Shown here: in pieces, positions 43,369-56,967 of the stretch
How positions within the stretch are numbered: position 1 is the stretch's first letter
Layout of the letters: every line of letters begins with the position of its first letter
From: Turnera subulata
Taxonomy: Eukaryota; Streptophyta; Magnoliopsida; Malpighiales; Passifloraceae
Assembly (NCBI GenBank): GCA_028386065.3
Contig: JAKUCV010000410.1
Span: 1 to 64,000 of the forward strand
Length of the DNA: 64,000 nt
Direction of reading: 5' to 3'
The notes under the pieces: generated by a model
The model's input: the letters and a program-made list of their open reading frames with translations, nothing else
What the model was told of the DNA's origin: nothing
Database searches by the model: none
Translations under genes and position numbers: made by a program

Positions 43369-46300
43369 AGACAACCTTATGAAGAATTTTGTCAACTACT
43401 CAGTGCTCACATTAATTGTACCCTAACAAACAAACAAAAATGGAGGTCAATAAACAAGAATGATATGCTTTGTGACATTGATTTATGGTTTACTATTCTT
43501 TTTCCTTTTTTCTTCCTTGTATTTAGTTAGTACTTAGTAGGGCGGAAGCAGCAAATCAATGGCCCAAAATGCTGCAAAGTTCCCTGACATTTCCTTTCGG
43601 CCCATTTCCTTCACAAAACCAATATGTATACATAGGCATATATGTATGCCTTGAATCTAACAATAATATGAGCCAACTTCCATTTAGATCCATGATCCAT
43701 TAAATGGGTCAGTACAGCATTTCATCCCTGTACTACTACATTAATCTCCTATATTTTGGACCACTGAGCCCAGGTAGTAGTGATCTTTCCATTCCAGGCA
43801 CCTAATTTCCTCCTCTTTGATGTGAAAACTCCTACATGCATGCATCCAGCCGACCAGTTAAAGGTAATCAATATAATCTGGAGCAGGTCCTCATTTAAGG
43901 TCATCTCTGGCTACATGAAATGAACACTCACTAACTAACAAAACCAATTAAATAGGGACCATTTTTTTCCTTTATGATTTGGGACCATTTTGTGTAATAT
44001 AGTATTATTCATGGCTCACTCATGACATGAGGTTCTAGAAAGTACGTATTATCAAGGATGCAATTTGGGAGCACACTTTCAGTAGGTATGGTGCAATACC
44101 ATGTTATTTTTTTTGGTTTCCAATTCGATATCCTGAGTTTTGCCCCGATTAATCCGGATTCGACTCGAGGCGCGCAATACTATGTTATTGGTTAGTTGGT
44201 AGCATTTAATTCTATGCAATAATTAATAAAAAAAGTATGTAGACATGGAAGATTTTGAGACAGGTTATTAGTTTGGTTCAATATGTATATATATGTGCAT
44301 ATCTTTGATTTGTTATTTTATCATGGCTTGCATCATTTTGATCTACTTGCACACAGCAGTATCAACATATATATCATATCTCATCTCATCTACCACCCCC
44401 ATCATATGGCTTAAGGGTTTTTCAACAGCAGCTTCTGCCACCACTTGCATGATATATAATTAACCTTGTAATATTTTCAACAACAGCTTCTGCCTGGCTG
44501 GTATATGTATACAGTATAGGTACAGAATTATATAGATATATAAACATGACTTTGATTTGGTTAGCTAGCTTTTGCTTGGTAGGCGGGTCTCATCATCAGT
44601 AGTCACTGATTGAATCTGTCACATGTACTGTAATATATACAGCAAAAAGGGTTATGGGCAAACCTGCCATCAGCCATCATCGTATTTAACGAGTCCCAAG
44701 TTTCAGTCCCAAAAAGAAATGCCAGTCTCTGTTAAATTTCTTATTCACTGATCAGAACCTGCTATCGGCCTGAAATTTACATATATACATCCAGGTGACG
44801 TGTGTATAATCATATAATCATGAAAAAAAGAGTTTGCATGTATATATGTATATATATATATATATACTATCTCAGTCTCAGTAATGATAAAGGTCTCTAG
44901 CTATACTGTCATGCATTTTTGTTCATCTGTTGCACTCATTGTTTTTCTTCTGCAGCTTAATATATAAATATGTAAGCTTAGCTTAGCTTCATAAGCAAAC
45001 ATTATGGGCAGGGCTAGCAGAATTCAATAGTGTGGACCCTTGCTCCTATATCATCAGAATCATTGTTAATTTCTATATATGGAGAGAGTAAGAGGGCATA
45101 AACATATTGAATTCTTTCCTCTTCTCGATGCCAACACTGATCAAGTTGTGGTTTTTTTTTAAGTAGATAATTATTGAAGATTTTGTACAAATCTGAAATC
45201 AATGTAGTCAAAAGATGCAGACCAACAATAATTGGTTTGAGACTTGTATAAATAATCAACCCAAGAATGTGATTCTATATGCATATTCATATCAGCATCC
45301 GAAATATTGGTATGGTGTCCATGAAGAACCTTATTATTGACTTTTAAATGCATATTAATTGCAGGTAGTATTTTGGAATAGGTAGCAGCTAGAGGGGGTT
45401 GTACCTGAACAAGGGAAGAAGATAATATAAAGCAGGCAGCTGGTGGCCGGTTGGTTGTTCTTGTACACTGAATGCCCCCTGCCTCCTAACACACCATTCA
45501 TGCTTTGATGGCTCCAGACTTTAAATTTTTCATGCCCTTAAATTAAAAAAAGAAAACAAAATCATACGAGTTGTAAAGATAGTAGTCCATGATTCCATGT
45601 TAGATGGGATGTAGTGGTCATGTGCAGATTGCAGGGAAGCACAGGGAAATGGTCCTGCAGGAGAGCTACTAGGTACTACTCAGAGAGCATGATTCATGTT
45701 GGTCCAATTTATAAGGCTCTATAGCCAAGAAAGCTGTTTATTTGTTATTATATAAATATGTTCTTGCACTAGCATTCCAGCTTCCTGATGAATATTTTAC
45801 ATTATCTTCTTCTGCTCTTCCCACAATCCAGCAGGAGTCACAATGTTTCCTTTTGGTAAAAACTTTTTTAATTGTGTCAAAGTTACTTTGGGAATGGGGA
45901 TCTTTAGGTCAATATATATATATCAACAGCTAGCTAGCTAGCTAGCCTCGTACGTGCAAGTGCTTTTCATTAAAATATGTATTTGTTTTATGCTGCATAA
46001 GTACACTTGTTTTGAGAATATTAAGAATAAGAATGGTTCTTCCCACTACTCATCTACTGCTGCTTAGTTGTTTTGTGTGCAACAACTTTGGAATATTTCC
46101 TTATCTTAGAAATTTATGGAAATGTGGATGCATGTCAGTATTGCAGCAGTGATATGTTTCAGAGAAGAAAAAAGTGCAAAGGAGGCGGCTGCAAAGCTTT
46201 TTCCACAAACGTTTGAATTAGTATCATAGTACTACTACCAGAGGAGCAGTAATAATCAGTACATAAGAAAAAAACATGGAGTGGCAGGCCAGAGACCTAG

Positions 46301-49159
46301 AAACTAGCACACCATAGAACATGGCCTATTTATGCTAGCTGCAGAAACTAGGGGCATTTATATATGTTTGTACACCACATACTGCACCTCAAAATCTAGC
46401 CAGACAGATATTCAAATATGGAGATTGCTTCTCAACATTCTTTGGAAGCTATTCCAAATAATCTTGAAAATTTACCTTTGTTATGCTGCAGCTAGCAGAA
46501 AGTTCTTGAATGACCCCTCAGTTTGCTCATAGACAACAAACAAATTAAAGATTATACTTGAAGACCTAAAATCTTATTAGGAAGACTTACATATAATCTT
46601 TTTGTTTAAATTTTGTACTTATGCAATCTGCTCGAGATAAGATTGTCCAAAAAAAAAAATCTGCATAAAAAGCTGAAGAGATTTTTAGTAATGCATATGC
46701 AATTCAAATTAGGAGAGAGCACTTGGCTCTCAGGGAGAAAGCAATGTGTCAATAGAGTAATTATATATATAGACAAAACAAATTAAAGCAAAAGGCAAGT
46801 CTCAACTTTGAATTTGCAAACATGCACGTGAAATTCACACCACTACTGGGTTCTTATTAGTTACTCGTGAAGCAAAAATTGCAGCAGATATGGATTGCTT
46901 TTCTTGGTTAAGGCTTTGTCTCTAAATTTGGACCCCAAAAAAATCATCCAAATTGTAATCGAGGTGTCAATTTATGGAAGAACCCTCCAAGCAATCTCTT
47001 TCACTCATAAGTCAAAAGTCATTATTCTCAACAGTTTCTTTTCTCCTTCCAAGAAAGAAAAAAAAAATGAAAAAAAAAGTTCATGTTACCATAATAGAAG
47101 TTCATGCACCAAATCCAGGAGATGGACAAAAGCATGGCCCCCCAAAAATAAAACCAAGGGGTCCACCTGGACACAGCCAAATCCATTACTGGTTGGAGAA
47201 ATTGCCACGCGGCGGTGACCATCCTGTAGTGCTGGGATATGGGGTCCAATATGAGTCAAGGATAATCTTTTGCAATTTGGTGTTCACTGTTCATGTTTCT
47301 ATTTCCATCAACTACTGAAGAACAACTACTTTATTGGCACATGGAGAGTATCATGGAATTTTTCTTAGTTATTCTCCAGGATATGAGCCAAGCAAAGAAT
47401 CAAATCCCTTTGGTTCTCTCCACATAAAAAAAAAGACACTTGAAACATCCAATGTCTTTGCTAATACATATAATAATTGTGTTTGATATCAACTCAATCC
47501 AATAGGAATATGATTTCCTTCCTTAATTTGCTTGTTAGTATGTTGTCTCCTATTCTGCTTTAGCAGTTCTACTTCCATCCATCTTCCAAAGTGTGTAAAG
47601 TTTAACAGTAAACAAACTTAATGATATTGGTGCTCCATGACCCTATATAAAATTGCATCTAGCTAACTGTCAAGACTAATTAATATTTTGACCTCTATAA
47701 ACATGTTATCTTCTGATATTTTAATCGGCTATATCAGAGCAATGTAATCTCCTAGATTGTGTTAATTGAGAACTAATCATGAACTCCATGAGTGATGAAT
47801 ACTGTTGTTTTGGATATAGGGACCTTTAGGGCTTTTTCCACTTTGCTTTGTCTTCTCAACAAATAGCCATTATATTGCTTCTTTTCAAAAGTGTGGCTGT
47901 GAACAAGTTAAGAAAAAGAATGGTGCTCTTTTCACACTCCAAAAACTACTGATGTTACACATTTTACTTAGGATTGTCTATCAATGACTTGGTGGAAGTT
48001 TTGACTTAAGACCTGGAACAACACCCACACTATATTTCACTTTTACTGCAATCATACTAACATCACATCTTCCACTTATAGACATAGCTAGTCTCTCCTC
48101 TAAATGAATAGCCTGAAGATGGTTTTCAAACCAATGAATGCCTCATGACAAAGTCAATAAGTATTATTATCTCTCCTGAACCTGATCAAGCATAGCTTTC
48201 AAACAATACCATAATTGAGGGAGAAGAAAAGGGCTAAAGTTCCCTCCAGCATATATTACTATATATAATGATCTGTGATACGATAAGTATTTGTTTTCCA
48301 TTATGAACACAAACATGTATCATATACAAGCCCATATCTACACAACCCACAACCAATTTTGTATGTTAGCATATAACATAATATATTAGTTAAGGATAAC
48401 ATATATGCATATTCATGGAACAGGGACACAATGCCACCTATCTAACAGGAGGAGGAACCAAACCCTTGTATTGTCAAAAATACCTACTACTTATAGCTCA
48501 CCAGCAAGCCAGGTGGGCCTTATTGCAATTTTGATGATGACATTAGCTTTGTAATGCTTCTACAACACTGCAAATGAGGAAAAAGAAAAAAGAGAGGCCA
48601 AATTAAGAGTTTATGCTTCTATTCAAAAAAAGAAAGAAAAAAGAAAATCCTCATCTACATCAATATTGATGATAGTGCACAAAATGATCCTCCTTCTGTG
48701 TTGATTGCAACTTAACTGCAATTATTTGGTGACATGTATATCATCATAAATAATACTGACAAGATGTTTTTGACCAATTTCACCAAGTGTTGATCAACAG
48801 TTGCTGGTGAATTTGCACACAGCTATATATTTAGTGCATGATATTCACATGGAATCATAACTAACTAATAAAGCAACAATAGACTAATTAATATTTAGTG
48901 GATGATATAACCCAACATGATATCAGTAATTACTATTTAGTTACTGATATGATTTTGTACTATGATTTTGTGGAGGGGAGGAGAGAAGTTTATAGGAGAA
49001 GGAGTACTGGTCTTAATTAAATGAACCGAAATGAATTAATGAAAATCTAAACTGAAAGAAACAACCAAAACAACTAAACCAGGAAAAAAAAAAAAAACCT
49101 CAAATGTCAAGTCAAGTGAAAGAGAAGGTAATGAATTGACAGTACCTTTTTAGGACAGT
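43369..49159. other. Gene-poor region of about 5.8 kb
   Basis: A SINE 3' remnant lies at about 44127-44180 on the minus strand (gagttttgccccgattaatc). Microsatellites include (TA)n at about 44848-44868 and (AGCT)n at about 45930-45945. ORFs up to ~110 codons (for example 46895-47318) overlap in several frames and show no domain. I see no gene, tRNA or clear transposon. It may hold distal regulatory DNA of the PIF3 gene. Confidence 0.55.
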
Positions 49160-50248
49160 GTTGTGGTTCCAGTGAGAGAGAGAGAGATATGGGTTAGTTT
49201 CATGTCTGATTTTTCTTTTATTTTTTTTTTTGCTCTCTATCTCTATCTATCTCTGGTCCCCTGCAAATTGCAAGCCTTTCGCCGTCTTCTGCGTCCACTT
49301 GGCCTCTCTCTCTCTCTTACACACACAGTCTCTCTCTGTGTATGTGTCTTCCTGTAAGCTCTGCTCTTTTTGGGGCCTCGATCAAAATAGGGACTTTAAA
49401 AGATCACAAACACACTTTTGATGGTAACCCCTTAATTTGTCATTGATTTTTACAACTGAGGTTCCTCCTTTTTAGTGCACTTGGATTGGCGTACTCTGGC
49501 TGATTCGAGGGAGCTCTGATTTTCTCAAAATTCTCTTGCTTTTTATTCTTCTTGTGTAGTTGTTTTGGCTGGATATATATGTGGTGGACTGATGATTACT
49601 GGGTAGGGTGGATTTTGTGCTACTCCCTTTTAAAGCTTTGAACTTTATAATATTAGGTAGCTTTGTGTGCCATGTTACCAGTGTTGATTGTTTGTTGAAA
49701 ATCTGATTTGGGTTCCTTTTCTTTCTGGGTTTTGAGTTTAATGATTGGAGAAGTGGAAAAGATCAAATCTTTTTTTTTTAAAAGAAAAAAAAAATCTTAA
49801 AGCCGCTTAATTTGGTGGGATTTTGGATCTTTGGGAGTCATTAAAGAATTGGTTTGACTGGTACCTTTTTATTTTATTATGCAAAGCCTGTTAGTTTATA
49901 TGACTCGCTGATTACTGATAAGGACATTAGTATTAAAAGAATGGTTTATATTAGGCCAATTTTAATGCTCCCTGTAAAATAAATAAGAAAGTGCTGCTTG
50001 CTGCTCTCTTCCTTCTCTCCTTTTATTATTTCTGCTAGTGAGTTTATGCTAACTGGGATTGTCTTATAGTGTGGGGGGTATTTGTCATTTGTCAAGCTCC
50101 TTCTGGGTTCTTTGAACTTGAAGCTAGAGTTAAAGAGGGGGTTGTATTCTATGTCACAGGTGCCTGCGTGCGTGCGTGCGTGCGACTAATGGATAAGTGA
50201 TTGAGTTTTGGGGCATTCTCCTAGGATTGTTTGCCACCTTTTTCAACC
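49160..50248 (+). promoter_or_regulatory. Promoter-proximal region and 5' leader of the PIF3-like gene
   Basis: A CT-rich leader at 49200-49350 is followed by a candidate donor CCT/GTAAGC at 49353 and a candidate acceptor tgtcacag/G at 50159. This suggests a 5'-UTR intron of about 0.8 kb. In the last exon a (GTGC)n run (50162-50183) precedes a mini upstream ORF, ATG GAT AAG TGA, at 50189-50200. The transcription start is not fixed by sequence. Confidence 0.5.
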
Positions 50249-53200
50249 ATGCCTCTGTCTGAGCTTTTATACCGACTGGCTAAAGGAAAGATGGAGTCTT
50301 CCCTTGAGAAGAATCCCACCTGCTCGGCTGATCTGTCTTTTGTGTAAGTTCAAGCCAATCAACCTTTGTTCTTCAAAAGAATTCATTGAACCTTGTATCC
50401 TAGGAATTGTTGTCTTGTTATCTTCTGCATCTACTTTGTTGCTGATTGTCTTTTCTGCTATATTTTCTCTGCTGTCTTGTGTTGTATGCTGCATATGGGA
50501 TACAGACCACAGAATGACTTTGGTGAGCTAGTATGGGAAAATGGTCAGGTTCAGTCTACTAGAACCAGGAAGGTCCAAACTGGTAACAGCTTACATTCCC
50601 ACGCCCTCAGGACTGGAGAGAAAGATGCTAGCAATGGTTTCGGTACGAGAATGGGGAAGTTTGGGACGATGGATCCTGTTTTGAATGAAGCTCCACTATC
50701 TGTTCCTTCAGTAGAAATGGGTACGAGTCATGATGATGATATGGTACCTTGGTTGAGCCCAATTGAATCTCTGCAACACGATTACTGTTCCGAGTTTTTG
50801 CCAGAGCTATCCGGACCTTCTGTAAATGAACACTCTTCGCAGAGTAATTTTGGTTCATCATTTGATAAGAGAAGTGGTGAAAACCTGTCAGTAAGGCCCT
50901 CCAATGCTGTTTCTGTACATAATGGTTTTGGTTTGGAGCAAGAGAATGTGCCAAGGGTTTCTTTAGCGAATGATGCTGTAGCCACCAGGCCAAGAACATC
51001 TGCTGGTGATTTATATGCATCATCATCAGTGCAATGCCAGACTTCATTTTCATTTTCTAGATCTAGAGCTTCGGCTAGTAATGGTGATAGTTTGAGCAAT
51101 TCTGCCTACCGTGCTGTTTCTGGGGATTCAATTGCAGCTTCAACTTCTGGAGGTGGCTTTCCTTCCAATAAGATGCAAAAGCCAGGGCTGACTGCTGCTA
51201 ATCCCAACTTGATTAATTTCTCACACTTCCATCGACCTGCTACTCTTGTTAAAGCTAATCTTCAAAACATTGAGCTGAGGGCTGGTTCTGGAGTATCAGG
51301 CATAGAAAGAGTGCAGAACAAGGACAAAGGATCAGTTGCAAGCAGTACAAACCCTTCCGAGCCTAGGCTTGTTGATCCATGCATCAATTTAGAAAAGAAA
51401 ACAGGCTCCCCTTTTCATCCTACGATGATACCTTCCAAAGTGGATAGTAAACCAGTGGAAGGTAAACCACTTGTGCTTTCAGCTCCTGGTGAACTACCTG
51501 AAGCTGTGGGCCAAGAAGATGGGCATAAAACTGATGCAAACTCTCATCAAAATATGGGTGAAAATGCAATTACAGGATGGGCAGATGTCGAAAAGGCTAC
51601 AGAGCCAGTTGTTGCTTCATCTTCTGTTTGTTCAGGCAATAGTGTGGAGAGAGCATCAGATGATTTAGCACCAACTTTGAAGAGAAAACATCGGGATACT
51701 GAGGAGTCCGAAGGCCCTAGTGATGTAGGTCTAAGTACAAATTTCCTCCTCAATCTTGCTCATTCTGTACCTTATCATGTCCTCCATATACTATGAAACT
51801 CATTTTATTGCAGGATGTTGAAGAAGAATCAGTGGGTGTGAAAAAACCTGCTCCACCACGAGCAGGTTCAAGCTCCAAAAGAAGCAGAGCAGCAGAAGTG
51901 CACAATTTATCAGAAAGGGTGAGCAAGGCTTTTTTTATGCATCAGCCGTCAGCATATTATGTTATGCTTCTTTCAGCATTCATTCAACAGTTCTTATTTA
52001 AACCATGGTCCTGTTTTGTAATTCAACAAACAGCGGCGAAGGGATAGGATCAACGAGAAGATGAGAGCACTTCAAGAACTCATACCTAACTGCAACAAGG
52101 TTCGAATTGAATATCTAAATTTATATACATTGAATTCAGGAAATATTTTGTAGCGAATAATATCTTGCTTCCATGATGGGTATAATCAAGAAGTTCTTAG
52201 ACCTACACCGGGTCTTGGCTTTTAAGTTGAATCCATTTATATAAATTCATCCATGTTCTTAGATTCTTCTAACTAAGAACATTAGTCCGTGTATTGAAGC
52301 TTCCAGAGTTTCATGCTGTCTAAGATTGAGTGGTTTTGCAGGTTTAACAAGTTCAAGTGTTTTCTTTTTAAATAATAATACTACTTCCATTGACGCTTAC
52401 ATTTCTGCATTGGAAGGTGGACAAAGCTTCAATGCTTGATGAGGCCATTGAGTATTTAAAAACGCTTCAGCTTCAAGTCCAGGTAAGTGCTGGTTATTTT
52501 GGGACTTTTTTTTATCTAAACAAAAATTGCTTTATCTGGCATGATTTGATTGCTTGAACAATGTTGCTATGCAGATTATGTCCATGGGAGCTGGTTTATA
52601 TATGCCATCGATGATGTTACCTCCTGGAATGTCTCACATGCATGCAGGTCACATGGCACAATTCTTACCCATGGGTGCAGGTATGGGAATGGGAATGGGT
52701 TACGGGATGGGTATGCCTGACATGAATGGTGGATCTTCTGGTTGCTCCATGTATCAAATGCCTCCCATGCATGGAACACATTTCTCCGGTCCGCCAATGC
52801 CAGGGCCAGGTCCTTTGCCAGGGATGGGAGGATCTAATCTTAAGATGTTTGGGCTTTCTGGTCAAGGACTTCCAATGCCATTTGCACGGCCATCAATGAT
52901 GCCTATTCCTGGAGGGCCTCTCTTTAAAACAAACATGGAACTGAATGCCACTGGGGTGGTAGGTCCTTCAGATAATCTGAATTCAGCTGCAGCCTCAAGT
53001 TCAAAGGATGCTAGCTCTCAAGTTATACAGAATAGTGGTGCTGCTAGCTCTATGAATCAAACAGCCAATCAGGTTTGTGTACCATCCTTTTTCAGGATTT
53101 GTAGTTTCGTAATGAAATTTTAATTCTGTAATGGTGATTGATAGCATTGGCCATCTTAAGAATTTTTTTCATAACTAAGAGAATGAAAGCATTAGCTTTA

Positions 53201-53902
53201 TTGACACATCCTAATTTCTATGCAACAGTTGCAGGAAGCAAATGTAAATTCTTAAGATATCATATCTAATATGCCAATATTAAGCTGCTGAAAGTCTTAT
53301 TTTACCTCTAGAATCATCCCTCTTTGTCAATCTCATCTGTTGAAAGAATAGAAAATAATTCTATGCTGCTTATATTTCTTGATCCTTCCACCTTTTTCCT
53401 TTTCCTTTCTAGGTTTCTCTTTGACTGGGAGAAAGTATATTCTCTTGTGAAATTTGTTTTCCGTTGTTACATTATCTGCTCTTGTTGGCGAGCTGAAAAT
53501 TGCATGATCACCTTCTATGTAGACACTTTAGACTTCGAATTTTTAACTCACTACTGAACGAATGCGAACAAACATTTAAGGAGAAAGAAAGTTCAAGCAG
53601 ATATGGAACTGTTACCCATTGGTGGACATTGGACAAGGTGGTGAGAATATTAAATTGATAAGTCTATCGACTCTTAGGAAATGTGAACATAGGCATGGAT
53701 CATATGCATTTAGTGTTCTGTTTGATTTATAGTTGGGTTGACTTCTTCATCGACTACTACTTATATTGTCTCTCACCAGAACACAACAAATGAACTACAT
53801 CAGTCTGCTGTGGTGCAAAATGATTGCCAAACTTCAGAAGTTATTGACAATGCACCTTTGAGTTCAGCCAATGGGAATGAATCCAATGGAAAATGTTCCT
53901 AG
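50249..53902 (+). CDS. PIF3: Phytochrome-interacting bHLH factor, PIF3 type
   Basis: Seven coding exons: 50249-50343, 50506-51724, 51814-51918, 52034-52099, 52417-52482, 52575-53072, 53780-53902. All have GT-AG borders and together give 723 residues. The N-terminus [15 protein letters not shown] and the active-phyB-binding motif [12 protein letters not shown] (35-46) are hallmarks of PIF3; [14 protein letters not shown] lies further on. The bHLH (about 459-517) has [14 protein letters not shown] with the G-box-reading His, Glu and Arg residues, then [16 protein letters not shown] and [21 protein letters not shown] long Met/Gly/Pro-rich segment follows (exon 6), as in PIF3. PIFs act in the nucleus, bind G-boxes, promote dark growth and are degraded after light-activated phytochrome binds. 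The start is set by the conserved MPLSEL and by an accATGc context. The next gene is convergent. Confidence 0.95.
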
Positions 53903-54963
53903 CAGCACAACTGGTGAGCATTCACTAAACCCTGGTTAACTTGGTCGATATTGCCGTGAGTTTCTCAATTGTTGTTTAAAAGGTATGTCTATTCGCATAT
54001 GGTACAGGTTATGACTGATTCGTAATTCTGATCGGTGTTGGTTCGTAAAAGTTACAGACCGTTTCATTGTCTGCGGTTACTCTGGGGAAGATGAATATGT
54101 AGAAAAGGTTCTGTGGTCACTGAATGAAGTTAAAACTTTGGCAAAAGTCATCTGTATCCTACATCCAAGACGGTACAGTTAGAGTATGCACAGATTTTGG
54201 TACTGTTCCGGAGAGCAAAGATATTTTACCTGTAAATGTACATTTACTTGCAGAACTTAGCAAATAATGCACCTTCTAGCTAGAAGTAGAGCATCTGAGA
54301 GATATGTATCAAAGTGTTTGTGTAGGATTGTCTTTACGAGTTAGTTGAATGAATGAAATGATACTTATTTTCCATGACACAGTTCCTGTAACTTTTTCTT
54401 TCATTTTCGCCTCCCCTTCCTTTTATTCAGTTGTGAAGGGACATATAGACTTTCTCCATTTATGGCTATAACAAGCAAAACTTGGCAAGAAACTAGCAGG
54501 TATTCAAATTTTTTCTTTTCGCAAATGATTTACAGTAAGCTTTTTTATCAGATTGTTTCAGCAGAGAAACATATCAATGTCCAGTTGTCCTTTGTTGATT
54601 GGAAAACAAGATATTGCACTCTTGAAATAAAAACACTGTGACAGAATTGCAGGCATAGCTCTCATATGTCAAACAATTGTTACTGGGCGGAAAAAACAAC
54701 CACCAATAACAAGACAGGAAGAAATATTAATAATATACATCTATAAGAAATGCAATCTCACACATGTTCATCATCAAAAGCCAAGCTCACACAACAAATA
54801 AATTATACAACCAGAATGAAAAAGGCCAAAAAAAGAAAAAAAAAAAAGAAAAAGAAGAAAGAAATATTTTTCTGCACAATCACGACTGCACAACTGTATA
54901 ATTCATAAAGCAGGACCTCACAACTGTGTAATTTTTTTATGGTGATCTTCAATGTGCATCCAG
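53903..54963. other. 3' UTR of the PIF3-like gene and convergent spacer
   Basis: AT-rich trailer. Possible polyadenylation signals (aatgaaatg, aataat) lie at about 54260-54360, and the 3' ends of the two convergent genes lie within a few hundred bases of each other. Confidence 0.5.
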
Positions 54964-56967
54964 TTATTTGACTTTATTATCCTCCTTGGTATCATCAGAT
55001 CCCACGGTTTTGGGATTTGGAGTCTTCCCAGAGAAAGCTTTCTTTGCCTTGGCTAGTGACTGTTTCACCTTTGAAAAGAAATTACTTGATGATTGCCTTT
55101 GGATAGGCTTTGCTGGAGCTTCTTTTGGCACCTCCTGGGTTGCTTTTGAATCATCTTCATTCTTGCTTTTCTGGACATCAGATTGGGCCAACTCAGGTTC
55201 TTTGGTTGTTTCAGTAACTTCTGTAGTTGCCTCATCCAACTTTTTACTAGTTTCCACAGAAGCTGGTGCCACCTCTTTCACATTCTCCTCTGTTTTGTCT
55301 CCAGCAGGTGCTTCAACACCGCCAGTTTTCGCTGCTTCAGATGATCTTTCTGTAACCTCAGCACCAGACACAGAATCCTTAACATCCTCTACTTTGGCAG
55401 GCTGAGCCACTTCCTCTTTCGGAACATCTTTCTCGAGAGTCTCCTTAGTATCCTCTACTTTAGCATCGACTCCTTCTGGGTGTTCAGCTATGCCAGATTG
55501 TCCTTCAGGTTTCACCTGAGCTGCTGGGACTGCCGATTCTGGTTCTTCAACTTGTTTAGCAATCACAGATTTCTCTTCAGGCTTCACCTCAGGCTGAGGT
55601 ACCACAGTTTCTGTCTTTTCAACTTGTTTGGGTGCTTCAGTTTGTTCCTCCTGTGTCACCTCAGCTTTAGGCACTACCATTGCTGCAGCTTCAACTTCTT
55701 TAGATTCAGTTGTCACAGACGATTGCTCCGCTGGCTTTTCAACTTTAGGCACTTCTTCTGCTTCAGTTTTCTTGGTGGCATCAGATTGTGCTGGTGTCTG
55801 CTGCTCCACTGCAGCAACTACTGGTTGTGGATTATCAACTTCTTTTGACACGGCCGAAACTTCTTCAACCACCTTTGGCTTCTCCGCAGCTGCCTCAATT
55901 GGTTTCTCTTCTTGTTTAACAACAGGCAGGTCTGCATTTGTCTGGCTTGGTGGTTCCATTTCCTTTGGTTTTTCCTCCTCTCCGGTTCCCTTGTCTTCAG
56001 CAATTGATTCTGCTTCTGTAGGCTCTACTTTGGTCTCAATTGGCTAGAATGGATGAAAAATATCAGCTCTAATTAAATAAAAGGATTGATAAAAGAGAAA
56101 ACTCTCTATTTAACCATTATACAAGCAGCCAAGGAATGGCAATGCGAAATTATTCTCTGAATCCGCATTTAGAAAACACAAGCAATTATCCGAGCATACA
56201 TAAAGCAACTAGGACCATGAATTTGGTCCCTTCCTTTCCTAATCAACATTGGTTTCTCAGGCTAAAATTTCCCAGAGAAAAGGAGAAGCTTCATTCAAAC
56301 ACATATATCTCAGGCTAAATGATTATCATCCAATCTGACATCCTGCATGGACCAGCTCCTATACAGACGAGAATATATTGATTCTCCAGAAAATTGCAGC
56401 ACAAACAATTCCTCAGATTTTGATAGAATATATATATAACTGCTAGCTAGCATGATCCCATTATAGAACTATCTCAAAAAGCTAGATTCATCCTTATCCC
56501 TTCCATCTAGTAAATAACACATGCATGTCCAGGCTACAGAAGCAGTAATTGGGAGACATCAGAATTGAAGAACAGGAAAAATGATCAGGATCATGTAACA
56601 ACCCTATGACATATACACATGTAATATTCATGATCAAATCCTGACACAGGACAAAGAAAGGAAGAAACACATATGATCATCGTACCTGGGTGTTTCTAGA
56701 ACATCAAAGATCATGTAATAAGCCTATTGAAGAAGATTAGAGGAGGAGGATGATATTGGTGTGGGGAAAAGGTACCCCATAAAAAACAAGAAAGATATTC
56801 TTGATCACCAAACTAATATATATAAGAAACGAAGGTTATGGTGTAGTTTGATCACAGCTCAAAAAAGAAAAGAGAAAAGATGATACATGATGATGTGTCA
56901 GATATATAGATACCTCCTGATCATCAGGAACAGGGGTCTGATGTGATGTTGGAGTTGGAGTTGCCAT
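54964..56967 (-). CDS. Acidic Glu/Lys/Val/Ala-rich low-complexity protein
   Basis: Two exons on the minus strand, 56967-56914 (MATPTPTSHQTPVPDDQE) and 56043-54964, are joined in phase 0 across an 870-base intron (GAG/GTATCT ... ctag/CCA) and give 377 residues. Exon 2 is mostly imperfect repeats of the type V.PK.EV..EEQ..APKQVEKTE, rich in Glu, Lys, Val, Pro and Ala, with almost no hydrophobic core and no Cys, Trp or transmembrane segment. The C-terminus changes to a basic Ser/Lys stretch (QSSSNFFSKVKQSLAKAKKA) that could form an amphipathic helix and bind membranes, microtubules or nucleic acid. The composition resembles plant disordered proteins related to the pKIWI501 type, but I cannot assign it with confidence. 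Function unknown. Confidence 0.85.

Noticed and set aside
46895..47318. Overlapping 107- and 114-codon ORFs
   Set aside because: Two frames over the same AT-rich stretch with poly-Lys runs; no family resemblance.
54968..56047. Plus-strand ORFs (145, 122 and 139 codons) opposite the acidic-protein gene
   Set aside because: Shadow frames of a low-complexity coding exon; the minus-strand frame has splice sites and a proper start.
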